The notes beneath the pieces are model-generated. The model had not been told where the DNA came from. It worked only from the letters and a program-made list of their open reading frames with translations, and searched no databases. 64,000 nucleotides of DNA from Protaetiibacter sp. SSC-01 (GTDB taxonomy: Bacteria; Actinomycetota; Actinomycetes; Actinomycetales; Microbacteriaceae), in NCBI RefSeq assembly GCF_014483895.1, contig NZ_CP059987.1:310001-374000 (forward strand). Reading direction: 5' to 3'. Made by a program: the position numbers and the translations under genes. Shown piece by piece: positions 15,400-23,910 of the stretch; position 1 is the first letter of the stretch; every line of letters starts with the position of its first letter.

Positions 15400-15978
15400 A
15401 TGTCGCACGCGGATGTCGCGCCCGCCGCCGAGGGGTGGCGCCCCGACCCGGCGCATGCGACTCTCGAGCGCTGGTGGGACGGCGTTGCCTGGACCGAGTT
15501 CACCCGCCCCGCACCGCCGCCGCCGAACCCGCTCGCCCGCCGCATCCCCGTCCGCGACTACGTGCATCGCAAGCCCGACCCCGACACGCGCGCCGTCGCC
15601 TGGATCGCGTGGTCGCCGGGCTGGATCACCTTCGGCCTCCTGCCGCTCTCGCTCCTGACGATGGCGAGCGCACTCGCATCCCTGCTCGTGCCCGTCGTCG
15701 CGGGGCTCGCCGCGCTCGCGCTCCTCCTCCTCGCGCGCCGAGACGCCCGCCAACTCTACGATCGAGGTTTCGCACGCCGCCCCTCCGTCGCCTGGATGCT
15801 GCTCACGCCCGTCGCGTACCTCTTCGCGCGTCGCCGCGCGCTCGGCGAGGGTCGGGCCCATATCGTGCTCATCGCGGTGCAGCTCGGGCTCATCGGCGTC
15901 GGCTTCTTCATCTACGAGTCGATCACGCTCGGCCTGGTCGCCTTGAGCGAGCGCATCGCCGAGACACCGGCCTCCTGA
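15400..15978 (+). CDS. DUF2510 membrane protein
   Basis: A 192-residue membrane protein. Residues 12-35 show GWRPDPAHATLERWWDGVAW, the DUF2510 motif common near the N-terminus of actinobacterial membrane proteins. It is followed by three or four hydrophobic segments: WITFGLLPLSLLTMASALAS, LLVPVVAGLAALALLLLA, SVAWMLLTPVAYLFA and HIVLIAVQLGLIGVGFFIY. The function is unknown. The start at 15400 is supported by TACCAT six bases upstream; an ATG at 15392 is in another frame. It lies between two repeat-rich gaps, upstream of an ABC exporter operon, but has no sign of being in that operon. Confidence 0.75.
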   Translation: MSHADVAPAAEGWRPDPAHATLERWWDGVAWTEFTRPAPPPPNPLARRIPVRDYVHRKPDPDTRAVAWIAWSPGWITFGLLPLSLLTMASALASLLVPVVAGLAALALLLLARRDARQLYDRGFARRPSVAWMLLTPVAYLFARRRALGEGRAHIVLIAVQLGLIGVGFFIYESITLGLVALSERIAETPAS

Positions 15979-16032
15979 CGGGAGGCGGGCGGCGTCGCCC
16001 TCACCTCCGGCGCGCCAGCGGGCGGCGAACTC

Positions 16033-16112
16033 GACGCGCGGCGGGAACAACGACCCCCGCCGCATGCACCCTTCACCGCCCGGACGCGCGGCTTCTCCCG
16101 CCGCAGGCGGCG
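16033..16112. repeat. CGGCGGG/CCCGCCG palindromic element, copy 3
   Basis: GCGGCGGG-aacaacgac-CCCCGCCGC is followed by a cttctcccgccgca tail, matching copies 1 and 4. It lies in the leader of the ABC exporter operon. Confidence 0.65.
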
Positions 16113-16240
16113 CGGCGCCGCCGCAGCAGGCCACGTCATCCTTCCGAGGTACGCGCCCCGCAGGAGATACCTCCCCCGGGGGCCGAGCGCGCACGCCCCC
16201 GATTCCTACCTTCGGAACGTATCCCGACGAAGGAGGACAC

Positions 16241-17167
16241 ATGATCGAGGCGAAGGGCCTCACCAAGAGGTACGGCGACAAGGTCGCCGTCGACGACGTC
16301 ACCTTCACGGTGCGTCCGGGCGCTGTCACGGGCTTCCTCGGTCCGAACGGCGCCGGCAAGTCCACCACGATGCGCATGATCGTCGGCCTCACCCGCCCCA
16401 CCGAGGGCAGCGTGACGGTGCAGGGTCAGCGCTACGCCGAGCTCCGCTCTCCGCTCACCACCGTGGGCGCGCTGCTCGACGCCAAGGCCGTGCACACCGG
16501 CCGCACCGCCTACCACCACCTGCTCGCCCTCGGGGCGACCCACGGCATCCCGAAGTCCCGGGTGCAGGAGGTCATCGAGCTCACGGGCCTGGATGCCGTG
16601 GCGAACAAGCGCGTCAAGGGCTTCTCGCTCGGAATGGGCCAGCGCCTCGGCATCGCGGCCGCCCTCCTCGGCGACCCGCAGGTGCTCATCTTCGACGAGC
16701 CCGTCAACGGTCTCGACCCCGAGGGCGTGCGCTGGGTGCGCAACTTCGCCCGCTACCTCGCGAGCGAGGGCCGCACGGTGTTCCTCTCGAGCCACCTCAT
16801 GAGCGAGGTGGCGCTCACCGCCGATCACGTCATCGTCATCGGCAAGGGCCGCATCCTCGCGGATGCGCCGGTCGCCGATTTCGTCGCGGGCGCCGGGCGC
16901 CAGGCGGTGCGGGTGCGCACGGATCGGGCTGCCGAGCTCGCCGAGCTGCTCGCGCGCAGCGGGGCGACGGTCGCATCCGAGCAGGCGGGCGTGCTGGAGA
17001 TCTCGGGTCTCGAGACGGCCGACATCGCCGGTGCGGCGGTCGCGGCGGGTATCGTCCTGCTCGAGCTCACCCCGATCACCACCTCGCTGGAGGACGCGTA
17101 CATGGCACTCACCGACGATGCGGTCGAATACCGCACGCACGAGGTGCCCGCGGGGGTGACCCGATGA
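16241..17167 (+). CDS. ABC-2 exporter ATP-binding subunit
   Basis: A 308-residue ATPase. Walker A GPNGAGKST is near residue 33, a modified signature FSLGMGQR lies around residue 128, Walker B VLIFDEPVNGLDP follows, and the switch histidine is in SSHLMSEV. The roughly 80-residue C-terminal extension is usual for drug- or antibiotic-export ATPases of the DrrA/BcrA type. It energises the permease encoded by the next gene (ATGA overlap). The ATG at 16241 has a strong AGGAGG ribosome binding site. The operon continues with a histidine kinase and response regulator, so envelope stress or peptide antibiotic export is the best guess. Confidence 0.93.
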   Translation: MIEAKGLTKRYGDKVAVDDVTFTVRPGAVTGFLGPNGAGKSTTMRMIVGLTRPTEGSVTVQGQRYAELRSPLTTVGALLDAKAVHTGRTAYHHLLALGATHGIPKSRVQEVIELTGLDAVANKRVKGFSLGMGQRLGIAAALLGDPQVLIFDEPVNGLDPEGVRWVRNFARYLASEGRTVFLSSHLMSEVALTADHVIVIGKGRILADAPVADFVAGAGRQAVRVRTDRAAELAELLARSGATVASEQAGVLEISGLETADIAGAAVAAGIVLLELTPITTSLEDAYMALTDDAVEYRTHEVPAGVTR

Positions 17168-17970
17168 GCGCCACGATCGCGACGCGGGCCGAGTCGGGCC
17201 TGCGTCCCACCTTCCCGCGGCTCGTGCGCTCGGAGTGGATCAAGCTCCGCAGCCTCCGCTCGAGCGTCTGGACGGCCGTGCTCACGGTCGGCATCATGGG
17301 CGCATTCGCGGGCCTGTTCGCGTGGGCGCTCACGTCGTTCCCCGACGAGGCTCCGACGAGCGCGGGCGTGCTCGTGGTCGGCTACCCGATCGCGCAGCTC
17401 GCGATCGCGGTGCTCGGCGTGCTCGTCGTCACCGGCGAGTACGCGACGGGCGCTGTGCGCTCGACGCTCGCGGCCGAGCCGCGCCGCCTGCGCGTCGTGG
17501 CGAGCAAGGGCCTCGTGCTCGCGGCCGTGTCGTTCGTCGTGGCGACGGTCTCGGTGGGCCTGTCGGCTCTCATCGCGATCCCCGTGCTGCAGGCGGGCGG
17601 GGCCGAGGTGCTGTTCGGGGCGGACGACATCCGCGCCCTCGTCGGCACGGTGCTCTACCTGACGGTGTCGTCGCTCTTCGCGTTCGGCATCGGCCTGCTC
17701 GTGAAGAACTCCGCGGCGGCCATCACGGCGGTCGTGGGCGTGCTCTTCATCCTGCCGATCATCGTGCAGATCATCGCGGTGACGACGCGCATCGAGTGGA
17801 TCATGGACGCCTACTCCTACCTGCCGGCCCCCGCAGGCTCGGCGGTGGCGGGCAGCGGCACGGTGAGCATGTCGGATCTCGACCCGTGGCTCGGGTTCGC
17901 GATCTTCTGCGGCTACACGGTGGTCGCGCTCGTCGCGGGGGCCGTCGCCTTCTCGAGGCGGGACGACTGA
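17164..17970 (+). CDS. ABC-2 exporter permease subunit
   Basis: A 268-residue membrane protein with six hydrophobic spans, starting with a cytoplasmic LVRSEWIKLRSLRSSVWT segment typical of ABC-2 permeases. TGEYATGAVRSTLAAEPRR is the conserved loop seen in actinobacterial ABC-2 partners. It is coupled to the ATPase gene by a 4-bp overlap and forms the transport channel. The substrate is not identifiable. Confidence 0.88.
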   Translation: MSATIATRAESGLRPTFPRLVRSEWIKLRSLRSSVWTAVLTVGIMGAFAGLFAWALTSFPDEAPTSAGVLVVGYPIAQLAIAVLGVLVVTGEYATGAVRSTLAAEPRRLRVVASKGLVLAAVSFVVATVSVGLSALIAIPVLQAGGAEVLFGADDIRALVGTVLYLTVSSLFAFGIGLLVKNSAAAITAVVGVLFILPIIVQIIAVTTRIEWIMDAYSYLPAPAGSAVAGSGTVSMSDLDPWLGFAIFCGYTVVALVAGAVAFSRRDD

Positions 17971-18032
17971 TCGACGAGTCCACGCGCCCGGCGGCGCCGC
18001 GTCCGAACCCGGATGCGGCGCCGCCGTCGCGC

Positions 18033-19409
18033 GTGCTCGAGCGGCTGCGCAGGTGGGTTCGTCCGCTGCCGCCGCCGACCGCCGACGGCCCGTTCACCGA
18101 GCTCGACGCGCGGCGACTGGGCGCCGTCCGCCGCTACTTCGTGCGGCATCCGGTGGCCATGGACGTGCTCGTCGCGCTCTGGTACTCGTTCTTCGCCGTC
18201 GGCTCGTCGCTGCTCGTGATCGTGGGGGCGACGGATGCGACGGCCGGCCCCCAGCCGTACGTCGGCGGGGTGCAGCTCGTCGTGGCCGTGCTGGGCGGCC
18301 TCATCCTCATGCGTCGCCGCCATGAGCCGATCCTCACGGTCGGGGCGCTCGTGGTGCTCGGCATCGTGTGTCTCGTGCTCGTGAACGAGTCCGCGGGGAT
18401 CGAGTTCGCGCTCGGCCTCGCGATGTACGCGGTCGCGGTCGCGCGGCCGCCCGCCGTCACGTGGATCGTCGAGCTCGTGATGGTCGTCGTCATGGGCGTG
18501 GCGACCTCCATGTGGACGCGGGCGGTGTCGGGCGAGCCGATCCGGCCGTCCGACCAGGTGGTCACGATCGTCATCGCGACGATCGCCGCGCTCATCCTGT
18601 TCAGCGTCGTCGCGATCGCGATCGGCGTCGGGGTGCGTGGCCGACGCCAGCACATCGCGTCGCTCATCCAGCGCGCGAACGCGCTCGCGCGCGACCGCGA
18701 GCAGCAGTCCGCGCTCGCGGTGGCCGAGGAGCGCACGCGCATCGCCCGCGAGCTGCACGACGTCGTCGCGCACTCGCTCACCGTCATGGTCGCGCTCGCC
18801 GACGGCGCCCGCGCCGCCGCCCCGAAGGATCCGGAGGGCGCCCAGCGCGCCCTCGACGCGCTCACCGAGACGGGCCGTTCGGCGCTCGCCGACATGCGAC
18901 GCGTGCTCGGCGTGCTGCGCGACCCCACCGACGACGCACCTCTCGAGCCGGAGCCCGACGTCGGCCTCGACGAGCTCATCGAGCGCTTCCGCGCCGCGGG
19001 GCTTCCCGTGCGGCTCGTGCGCTCCGGTGCGATCGACGAGCTGCCCGTCGCCGTGCGCCGCTCGGTGTGGCGCATCGTGCAGGAGTCGCTCACGAATGTG
19101 CTGCGGCATGCGCCGGGGTCGCCGCTCGTGCTCGTCGAGCTCACGCGCGTCGCGGATGCGGCGGATGCGTCGGATGCGGCGCGGGCGGCGGGCGGGGCCG
19201 GCGGCCGCGTCGAGCTCGTCGTCACGAACGAGTCAGGTCCGGCCGCGCCGGGCCGCGTCGAGTCCGCGGGAACCGGCCGCGGCATCCTGGGCATGCGCGA
19301 GAGGGCGGCGTCGCTCGGCGGTAGCGTCGAGGCGGGCGCGCACGAGCGCGGCTGGCAGGTGCGGGCCGTGCTGCCGATCGGACCCGCGGATGCGAAGGGC
19401 GGCATATGA
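18033..19409 (+). CDS. NarL-partner sensor histidine kinase (HisKA_3)
   Basis: A membrane sensor kinase of about 458 residues. Around six hydrophobic segments make up the N-terminal half. The dimerisation/phosphoacceptor motif is ERTRIARELHDVVAHSLTVM, with the phosphorylated histidine in ELHDV. QESLTNVLRHAPGS is the N box and GTGRGILGMRERAASLGG the G box. An Ala/Asp-rich insert (DAADASDAARAAGGAGG) splits the ATPase domain. The start is uncertain. The frame is open back into the permease gene but contains no ATG there, so GTG 18033 is the most plausible; ATG 18159 would cut into the first membrane segment. The stop overlaps the regulator start. Confidence 0.87.
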   Translation: MLERLRRWVRPLPPPTADGPFTELDARRLGAVRRYFVRHPVAMDVLVALWYSFFAVGSSLLVIVGATDATAGPQPYVGGVQLVVAVLGGLILMRRRHEPILTVGALVVLGIVCLVLVNESAGIEFALGLAMYAVAVARPPAVTWIVELVMVVVMGVATSMWTRAVSGEPIRPSDQVVTIVIATIAALILFSVVAIAIGVGVRGRRQHIASLIQRANALARDREQQSALAVAEERTRIARELHDVVAHSLTVMVALADGARAAAPKDPEGAQRALDALTETGRSALADMRRVLGVLRDPTDDAPLEPEPDVGLDELIERFRAAGLPVRLVRSGAIDELPVAVRRSVWRIVQESLTNVLRHAPGSPLVLVELTRVADAADASDAARAAGGAGGRVELVVTNESGPAAPGRVESAGTGRGILGMRERAASLGGSVEAGAHERGWQVRAVLPIGPADAKGGI

Positions 19410-20077
19410 GCGACGACACGATCCGGGTGCTGCTCGTCGACGACCAGTCGATGCTGCGCATGGGTTTCCGCATGGTGCTCTCGGCCGAGGACGGCATCGA
19501 GGTCGTCGGCGAGGCCGGCGACGGCGCCGCCGGGGTGTCGATGACGAAGGCCCTGCAGCCCGACGTCGTGCTCATGGACGTGCGCATGCCGGGCGTCGAC
19601 GGCATCGAGGCGACCCGCCGCATCCTCGCCGAGGCGCCGGGGGCGCGCGTCATCATCCTCACGACGTTCGACCTCGACGAGTACGCGTTCGCCGCGCTGC
19701 GTGCGGGTGCGAGCGGGTTCCTGCTCAAGGACGCCCGTCCCGCCGAGCTCGTGGCCGCCATCCGCTCGGTCGCGGCGGGCGACGCCGCCGTCGCGCCGCG
19801 CGTCACGCGCCGCATGCTCGAGCTGTTCGCCGAGCGGCTCCCGGATGCCGAGCAGGCCCCGCAGGACGACTCGCGACTCGCGGCCCTCACCCCCCGCGAG
19901 CACGAGATCTTCGCCGCCCTCGGCGAGGGGCTCAGCAACGCCGAGATCGCGGAGCGCTTCGTGCTCTCGGAGGCGACGGTGAAGACGCACGTCGCGCGTG
20001 TGCTCGGGAAGCTCGGGTTGCGCGACCGCGTGCAGGCCGTCGTGCTCGCGTACGAGACGGGTGTCGCGGGCCGCTGA
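19406..20077 (+). CDS. NarL/LuxR-family response regulator
   Basis: A 223-residue response regulator. The receiver domain has DD at residues 12-13, phospho-acceptor Asp58 in VVLMDVRMPG, the switch threonine in IILTTFD and the lysine in FLLKDARP. The C-terminal LuxR helix-turn-helix is LTPREHEIFAALGEGLSNAE followed by SEATVKTHVARVLGKLGL. It is the cognate partner of the overlapping kinase and probably controls the upstream ABC exporter genes. The operon ends at copy C of the 62-bp palindrome, about 20 bp after the stop. Confidence 0.95.
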   Translation: MSDDTIRVLLVDDQSMLRMGFRMVLSAEDGIEVVGEAGDGAAGVSMTKALQPDVVLMDVRMPGVDGIEATRRILAEAPGARVIILTTFDLDEYAFAALRAGASGFLLKDARPAELVAAIRSVAAGDAAVAPRVTRRMLELFAERLPDAEQAPQDDSRLAALTPREHEIFAALGEGLSNAEIAERFVLSEATVKTHVARVLGKLGLRDRVQAVVLAYETGVAGR

Positions 20078-20095
20078 GGTCGGCCCCCGCCCGCC

Positions 20096-20159
20096 ATAGT
20101 TCCCGTTCCGCGTGTTCGCACCCGTTCGTTCGGGAACTATCGCGCGGAACGGGAACTAT
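20096..20159. repeat. TAGTTCCCG palindromic repeat, copy C (inverted core)
   Basis: The outer arms match the family, but the core runs in the opposite direction. Its reverse complement (CGCGATAGTTCCCGAACGAA) matches copy B. It lies between the convergent response regulator and esterase genes. Confidence 0.88.
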
Positions 20160-20164
20160 GGCAG

Positions 20165-20803
20165 TCAGAGCCGCGCGCGCAGGAACTCGGAGACGTCGCG
20201 CAGCATGTCGTCCGAGACGGAGTGCCCGAGCCCGGGGTAGACGGCGCTCGTGAGCGCCGTGTGCGCCGCGAGCCACGTCTCCGAGCGGTGCACGAGCTCG
20301 GGCGAGAAGAACGGGTCGACCGAGCCGCGGCCCCAGTAGGCCGGCGGGCGCGCGGCGACGAGCGAGACGTCGGAGGCGTGCGAGCCGCCCACGACGAACC
20401 CCGACATGTTGACCGCGAACGACACGATGCCGCGCCCCTGGCGCAGCAGGTGCGTCGACATCGCGCCGCCCTGCGAGAACCCGAGCGCGCCGACCGTGGT
20501 CGGCTGCCACGGAAGGTGCCGCGCCCAGGCGAGCACGGCATCCGCCATCGCGTCCGCCGTGGCGAGGCGCGGGCTGCCGGGCTGCTCGACCGTGTCGTCG
20601 AACCACGCATAGCCCGTGCCGTAGCTGTGCGGACCGCGCAGCGAGGCGTACACGAAGCCCGCGGGCAGCAGCGGGAACAGGCCCGCGAGGTCGCGTTCGT
20701 CGGCTCCGCGCCCGTGCATCACGATGACGAGCGGATGCTGGTGCCGGGCCCCCGGCTCCACGCTCCAGACGACGAGGTCGGGGTCGATCGACAGGTCGGT
20801 CAC
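20165..20803 (-). CDS. Alpha/beta hydrolase, phospholipase/carboxylesterase family
   Basis: A 212-residue serine esterase. HPLVIVMHGRGADERDL is the oxyanion strand-loop, LGFSQGGAMS holds the nucleophilic serine and PGLGHSVSDD the catalytic histidine. The compact size fits the YtpA/YpfH-type carboxylesterase/phospholipase group. The physiological ester is unknown. Translation starts at GTG 20803; CACCAT lies six bases upstream and GGAGGG is also present. Confidence 0.87.
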   Translation of the reverse strand: MTDLSIDPDLVVWSVEPGARHQHPLVIVMHGRGADERDLAGLFPLLPAGFVYASLRGPHSYGTGYAWFDDTVEQPGSPRLATADAMADAVLAWARHLPWQPTTVGALGFSQGGAMSTHLLRQGRGIVSFAVNMSGFVVGGSHASDVSLVAARPPAYWGRGSVDPFFSPELVHRSETWLAAHTALTSAVYPGLGHSVSDDMLRDVSEFLRARL

Positions 20804-20828
20804 CCCTCCATGGTGCCCCTTCCCCCTC

Positions 20829-20932
20829 CGCGGGTCGAGTGCCCGCGGGGCGGCCCCTCCGCGGGTCGAGTGCCCGCGGGGCGGCCCCCTACGCTGGTCG
20901 AGTGCCCGCGAAGCGGGTGTATCGAGACCCGC
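20829..20932. repeat. GGTCGAG-type repeat cluster
   Basis: Two truncated tandem units (ccgcgggtcgagtgcccgcg, about 31 bp apart) precede one complete copy, cgctggtcgagtgcccgcga to gtatcgagacc, directly upstream of the NUDIX-like gene. Confidence 0.8.
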
Positions 20933-20958
20933 CCCGGCGAGTGCGCCACAATGAACCC

Positions 20959-21522
20959 ATGAGCACCGTGGGCGCCGGCATCCCCGAACCTCCGCGCGAG
21001 GAGCCGAACTCGGCGTGGCTGTCGGAGTCCGAGCTCGACTGGGTGCGCGGGCGCATCCCGCTGCTCTACGTCGAGGCCGTGCCGGTGCGCGTCGACGGCC
21101 TCGGGGTCGTGACGCAGGTGGGCGTGCTGCTGCGCGCCAACAACCAGGGCGAGATCACGCGCACACTCGTGTCGGGTCGCGTCATGTACGGCGAGACGAT
21201 CCGCGATGCGCTCTTTCGCCACCTCGAGAAGGACCTCGGGCCGATGGCCTTCCCGCAGCTGCCGGCGAGCCCCGTGCCGTTCCAGGTGGCGGAGTACTTC
21301 CCGATCCCGGGCCTCTCGGCGTACGTCGACGAGCGGCAGCACGCCGTTTCGCTCGCGTTCGTGGTGCCCGTGACGGGCAGCTTCGAGCCGCGTCAGGACG
21401 CGCTCGAGCTCACGTGGGTGACGCCCGCCGAGGCGTCGTCATCCGCGTTCCACGCCGAGATGGAGGGCGGCCGCGGCACGCTGCTGCGCGCCGCGCTCGC
21501 CTCCGTCGGCGTGCTGGGCTGA
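20959..21522 (+). CDS. NUDIX-like protein with degenerate Nudix box (DUF4916 type)
   Basis: A 187-residue protein of the actinobacterial NUDIX/DUF4916 group. The Nudix box region reads GRVMYGETIRDALFRHLEKD followed by LG. The first Gly, the Glu seven positions on and the Arg are in place, but the metal-binding REUxEE core is RHLEKD, so classical pyrophosphohydrolase activity is doubtful. A binding or altered-substrate role is possible. The ATG at 20959 is six bases after CACAAT, while the ATG at 20951 reads only three codons before a stop. Confidence 0.75.
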   Translation: MSTVGAGIPEPPREEPNSAWLSESELDWVRGRIPLLYVEAVPVRVDGLGVVTQVGVLLRANNQGEITRTLVSGRVMYGETIRDALFRHLEKDLGPMAFPQLPASPVPFQVAEYFPIPGLSAYVDERQHAVSLAFVVPVTGSFEPRQDALELTWVTPAEASSSAFHAEMEGGRGTLLRAALASVGVLG

Positions 21523-21623
21523 TCACCGCTGATTGGGTCGATCACCGCTGGTTGGGCTGATCACCGCTGGTCGAGCTGATCACCGCTGGTTGAGTAGCCG
21601 CGAAGCGGCGTGTCGAAACCAGC
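21520..21623. repeat. Tandem 19-20 bp units ending in a complete GGTTGAGTAGCC palindrome
   Basis: Four units of the form tgatcaccgctggttggg, with small variations, lead into a complete palindrome (ggttgagtagccgcgaag to gtgtcgaaaccagc). The stop codon of the upstream NUDIX-like gene lies in the first unit. This suggests local amplification of the repeat's edge. Confidence 0.8.
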
Positions 21624-21630
21624 CCGACGG

Positions 21631-23142
21631 TCACGCCCCCGCGGGACGCCCCGCCCGGCGCCCGCCGCGGCGCGGGTTTCCCTGCGGCGCGGCGCTCGAC
21701 GAGCTGTACACGGGCGCGCTGCCCGAACGCGTCACCCCCGAGCGTCCGCCGCCCCGCGACGCCTGCTGCCCGCGCGACTGCGTCTGACCCTGCGCCGACG
21801 ACTTCGTCGCCGGACGGCCGGAGCGGTCGCGGCGCGGGCGATCCGTGCGCGGCTGCTGCGACGCATCCCGAGCCTCGCGCGCGGCACGCTTGCGCTGCGC
21901 GTTGGCGCCCTGGCTGCGTCCGCCGCCGCCCTGCTGCTGGTGCGCGGTCTTCGGCGCCGGGGCCACGTACTCGGCGACCTCGCCGACGAGCGCCGTGACG
22001 GGCGCGGCATCCGCCGTCACACGCTGCACGGTCGCGCTGATGCCGGCCTTGCGCATGAGCTGCGCCACGTCCTTCTCCTGCGCGGGCGTCACGAGGGTGA
22101 CGACGTCGCCCTCGCTGCCGGCGCGCGCCGTGCGACCCGAGCGGTGCAGGTACGCCTTGTGCTCCGCGGGCGGGTCGACGTGCACGACGAGCTCGACGCC
22201 GTCGACGTGCACGCCGCGCGCCGCGACGTCGGTCGCGACGAGCACGCGCGCGTCGCCCGAGGCGAACGCGGCGAGGTTGCGGTCGCGCTGCGGCTGCGAC
22301 AGGTTGCCGTGCAGGTCGACCGCGGGGATTCCGGATGCCGTGAGCTGCTGCGCGAGCCGCTTCGCGTGGTGCTTGGTGCGCATGAACAGGATGCGGCGGC
22401 CGCGTCCCGAGGCGAGCGTGCGCACGAGATCCTTCTTTGCATCCGCGTCGGCCGCGCCGAACACGTGGTGGGTCATCTTGACGGGCGGCTGGTCGATCTC
22501 GTCGACCGAGTGCATGACCGGGTTCGCGAGGAAGCGGTTCACGAGCTTGTCGACGCCGTTGTCGAGCGTCGCCGAGAACAGCAGACGCTGACCGCCGGCG
22601 GGGGTCGCCGCGAGGATGCGCGTGACGCCGGGCAGGAAGCCAAGGTCGGCCATGTGGTCGGCCTCGTCGATGACGGTGATCTCGATCGCGTCGAGGCGGA
22701 TGAGCTTCTGGCCCATGAGGTCCTCGAGGCGGCCGGGGCACGCGACGACGATGTCGACGCCGTCGCGCAGCGCCTGCACCTGACGGTTCTGCGAGACGCC
22801 GCCGAAGATCGTGGTGACGCGCAGGCCGTACGCGTCGGCGAGCGGCTGGATGGTGGCCGTGATCTGGGTGGCGAGCTCGCGCGTCGGGGCGAGCACGAGG
22901 CCGAGGGGCAGGCCACTGCGGCGGTTGCCGCCCGCGAGCTTCGTGCCGAGGCGCGCCACGAGCGGCAGCGCGAAGGCGATCGTCTTGCCGGAGCCCGTGC
23001 GGCCGCGGCCGAGCACGTCGCGTCCGGCGAGGGTGTCGGGCAGGGTGTCGGCCTGGATGGGGAAGGCCTCGGTCTTGCCGTCGGCCGCGAGGGCGGCGAC
23101 GAGCGGGGCGGGCACGCCGAGCGTGCGGAAGTCGGTGGTCAT
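21631..23142 (-). CDS. DEAD-box ATP-dependent RNA helicase
   Basis: A 503-residue RhlE-like RNA helicase. Motif I is GRTGSGKT, motif Ia PTRELA, motif II DEAD, motif III SAT, and motifs V-VI are VATDVAARGVHVD and HRSGRTARAG. Beyond about residue 390 is a basic, glycine/glutamine-rich tail (RSQGANAQRKRAARE and GRSGVTRSG stretches) likely to bind RNA nonspecifically. Such helicases remodel structured RNA during ribosome assembly, mRNA decay or cold adaptation. It begins at ATG 23142, where the conserved TDFRTLGVPAPL start is seen. The 237-bp gap upstream could hold a leader, but no clear structure was identified. Confidence 0.92.
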   Translation of the reverse strand: MTTDFRTLGVPAPLVAALAADGKTEAFPIQADTLPDTLAGRDVLGRGRTGSGKTIAFALPLVARLGTKLAGGNRRSGLPLGLVLAPTRELATQITATIQPLADAYGLRVTTIFGGVSQNRQVQALRDGVDIVVACPGRLEDLMGQKLIRLDAIEITVIDEADHMADLGFLPGVTRILAATPAGGQRLLFSATLDNGVDKLVNRFLANPVMHSVDEIDQPPVKMTHHVFGAADADAKKDLVRTLASGRGRRILFMRTKHHAKRLAQQLTASGIPAVDLHGNLSQPQRDRNLAAFASGDARVLVATDVAARGVHVDGVELVVHVDPPAEHKAYLHRSGRTARAGSEGDVVTLVTPAQEKDVAQLMRKAGISATVQRVTADAAPVTALVGEVAEYVAPAPKTAHQQQGGGGRSQGANAQRKRAAREARDASQQPRTDRPRRDRSGRPATKSSAQGQTQSRGQQASRGGGRSGVTRSGSAPVYSSSSAAPQGNPRRGGRRAGRPAGA

Positions 23143-23379
23143 GGTGGGACTTTCGGGTGGTGTGCGCGCGTGGTCGCACTGCGGGCGAGCGTGCCGGACG
23201 GCACGTCGGGTTCGCCGGGAAGAGATGTCAGTCGGCCTGGCTTCCGCGGATGCGGTGCGGGCGACGAGGGATGCGTTCACGACGCGGGCGCGGTGGACGC
23301 GCCTCGGCAACCATACAGGGGTTTCGATCTGTGACGCGGTGTTCCGGGCGGATGCCCAGCCGTCGATACCCTCGGTGGC

Positions 23380-23901
23380 ATGAGTACGCCGCGCGCCCAG
23401 AGCAACTACCAGGTCCGCTTCGAGTGGGGCGCCGTGGGCGCCCACGCGGTGGCCGAGGGGGCGCACGCGATCGTGTGGGTCGACGAGCTGGGCGCCGAGA
23501 CGGCGCCGTCGCTCGACGTCGAGGTCGTCTCGGGTGGGCTGCGCAACGCGGATGCCGTGGCACGCTGGTCGCTCGAGCGCCAGGCCCAGCTCGGCGGCCG
23601 CTTCGTCGTGTCGGTCGTCGCGGCGGGCGTGCTGCAGGACGACGGCTCGCTGCGCTTCGCCGTCGAGGACCTGCTCGGCGCGGGCGCCGTCATCGACGCG
23701 ATCGGCGAGCTCGGTATCGACCACCAGTCTCCGGAGGCCGCGGCAGCGGCATCCGCGTTCTCGGGGCTCCGCAACGCGACGCGCCACCTCGTGTCGGCGT
23801 CGGTGTCGGCGCGTGAGCTCGGGGGCGTGCAGCTCGACCTGTCGCCCATCGACGAGGTGCGGCGGCTACTCGACCAGCGGCGAGGCGCACCCCCGGCGTA
23901 G
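23380..23901 (+). CDS. ComB-like (2-phosphosulfolactate phosphatase family) protein
   Basis: A 173-residue protein similar in pattern to short actinobacterial members of the 2-phosphosulfolactate phosphatase family: YQVRFEWGAVGAHAVAEGAH, AIVWVDELG, then a RFVVSVVAAGVL strand and VEDLLGAGAVIDAIGELGID. Coenzyme M-type sulfonate synthesis is not expected in this lineage, so the real substrate is unknown. The ATG at 23380 lies seven bases after TACCCT. Its stop codon TAG is part of the probable -10 hexamer (TAGCCT) of the next gene. Confidence 0.65.
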   Translation: MSTPRAQSNYQVRFEWGAVGAHAVAEGAHAIVWVDELGAETAPSLDVEVVSGGLRNADAVARWSLERQAQLGGRFVVSVVAAGVLQDDGSLRFAVEDLLGAGAVIDAIGELGIDHQSPEAAAAASAFSGLRNATRHLVSASVSARELGGVQLDLSPIDEVRRLLDQRRGAPPA

Positions 23902-23910
23902 CCTCGTCGC

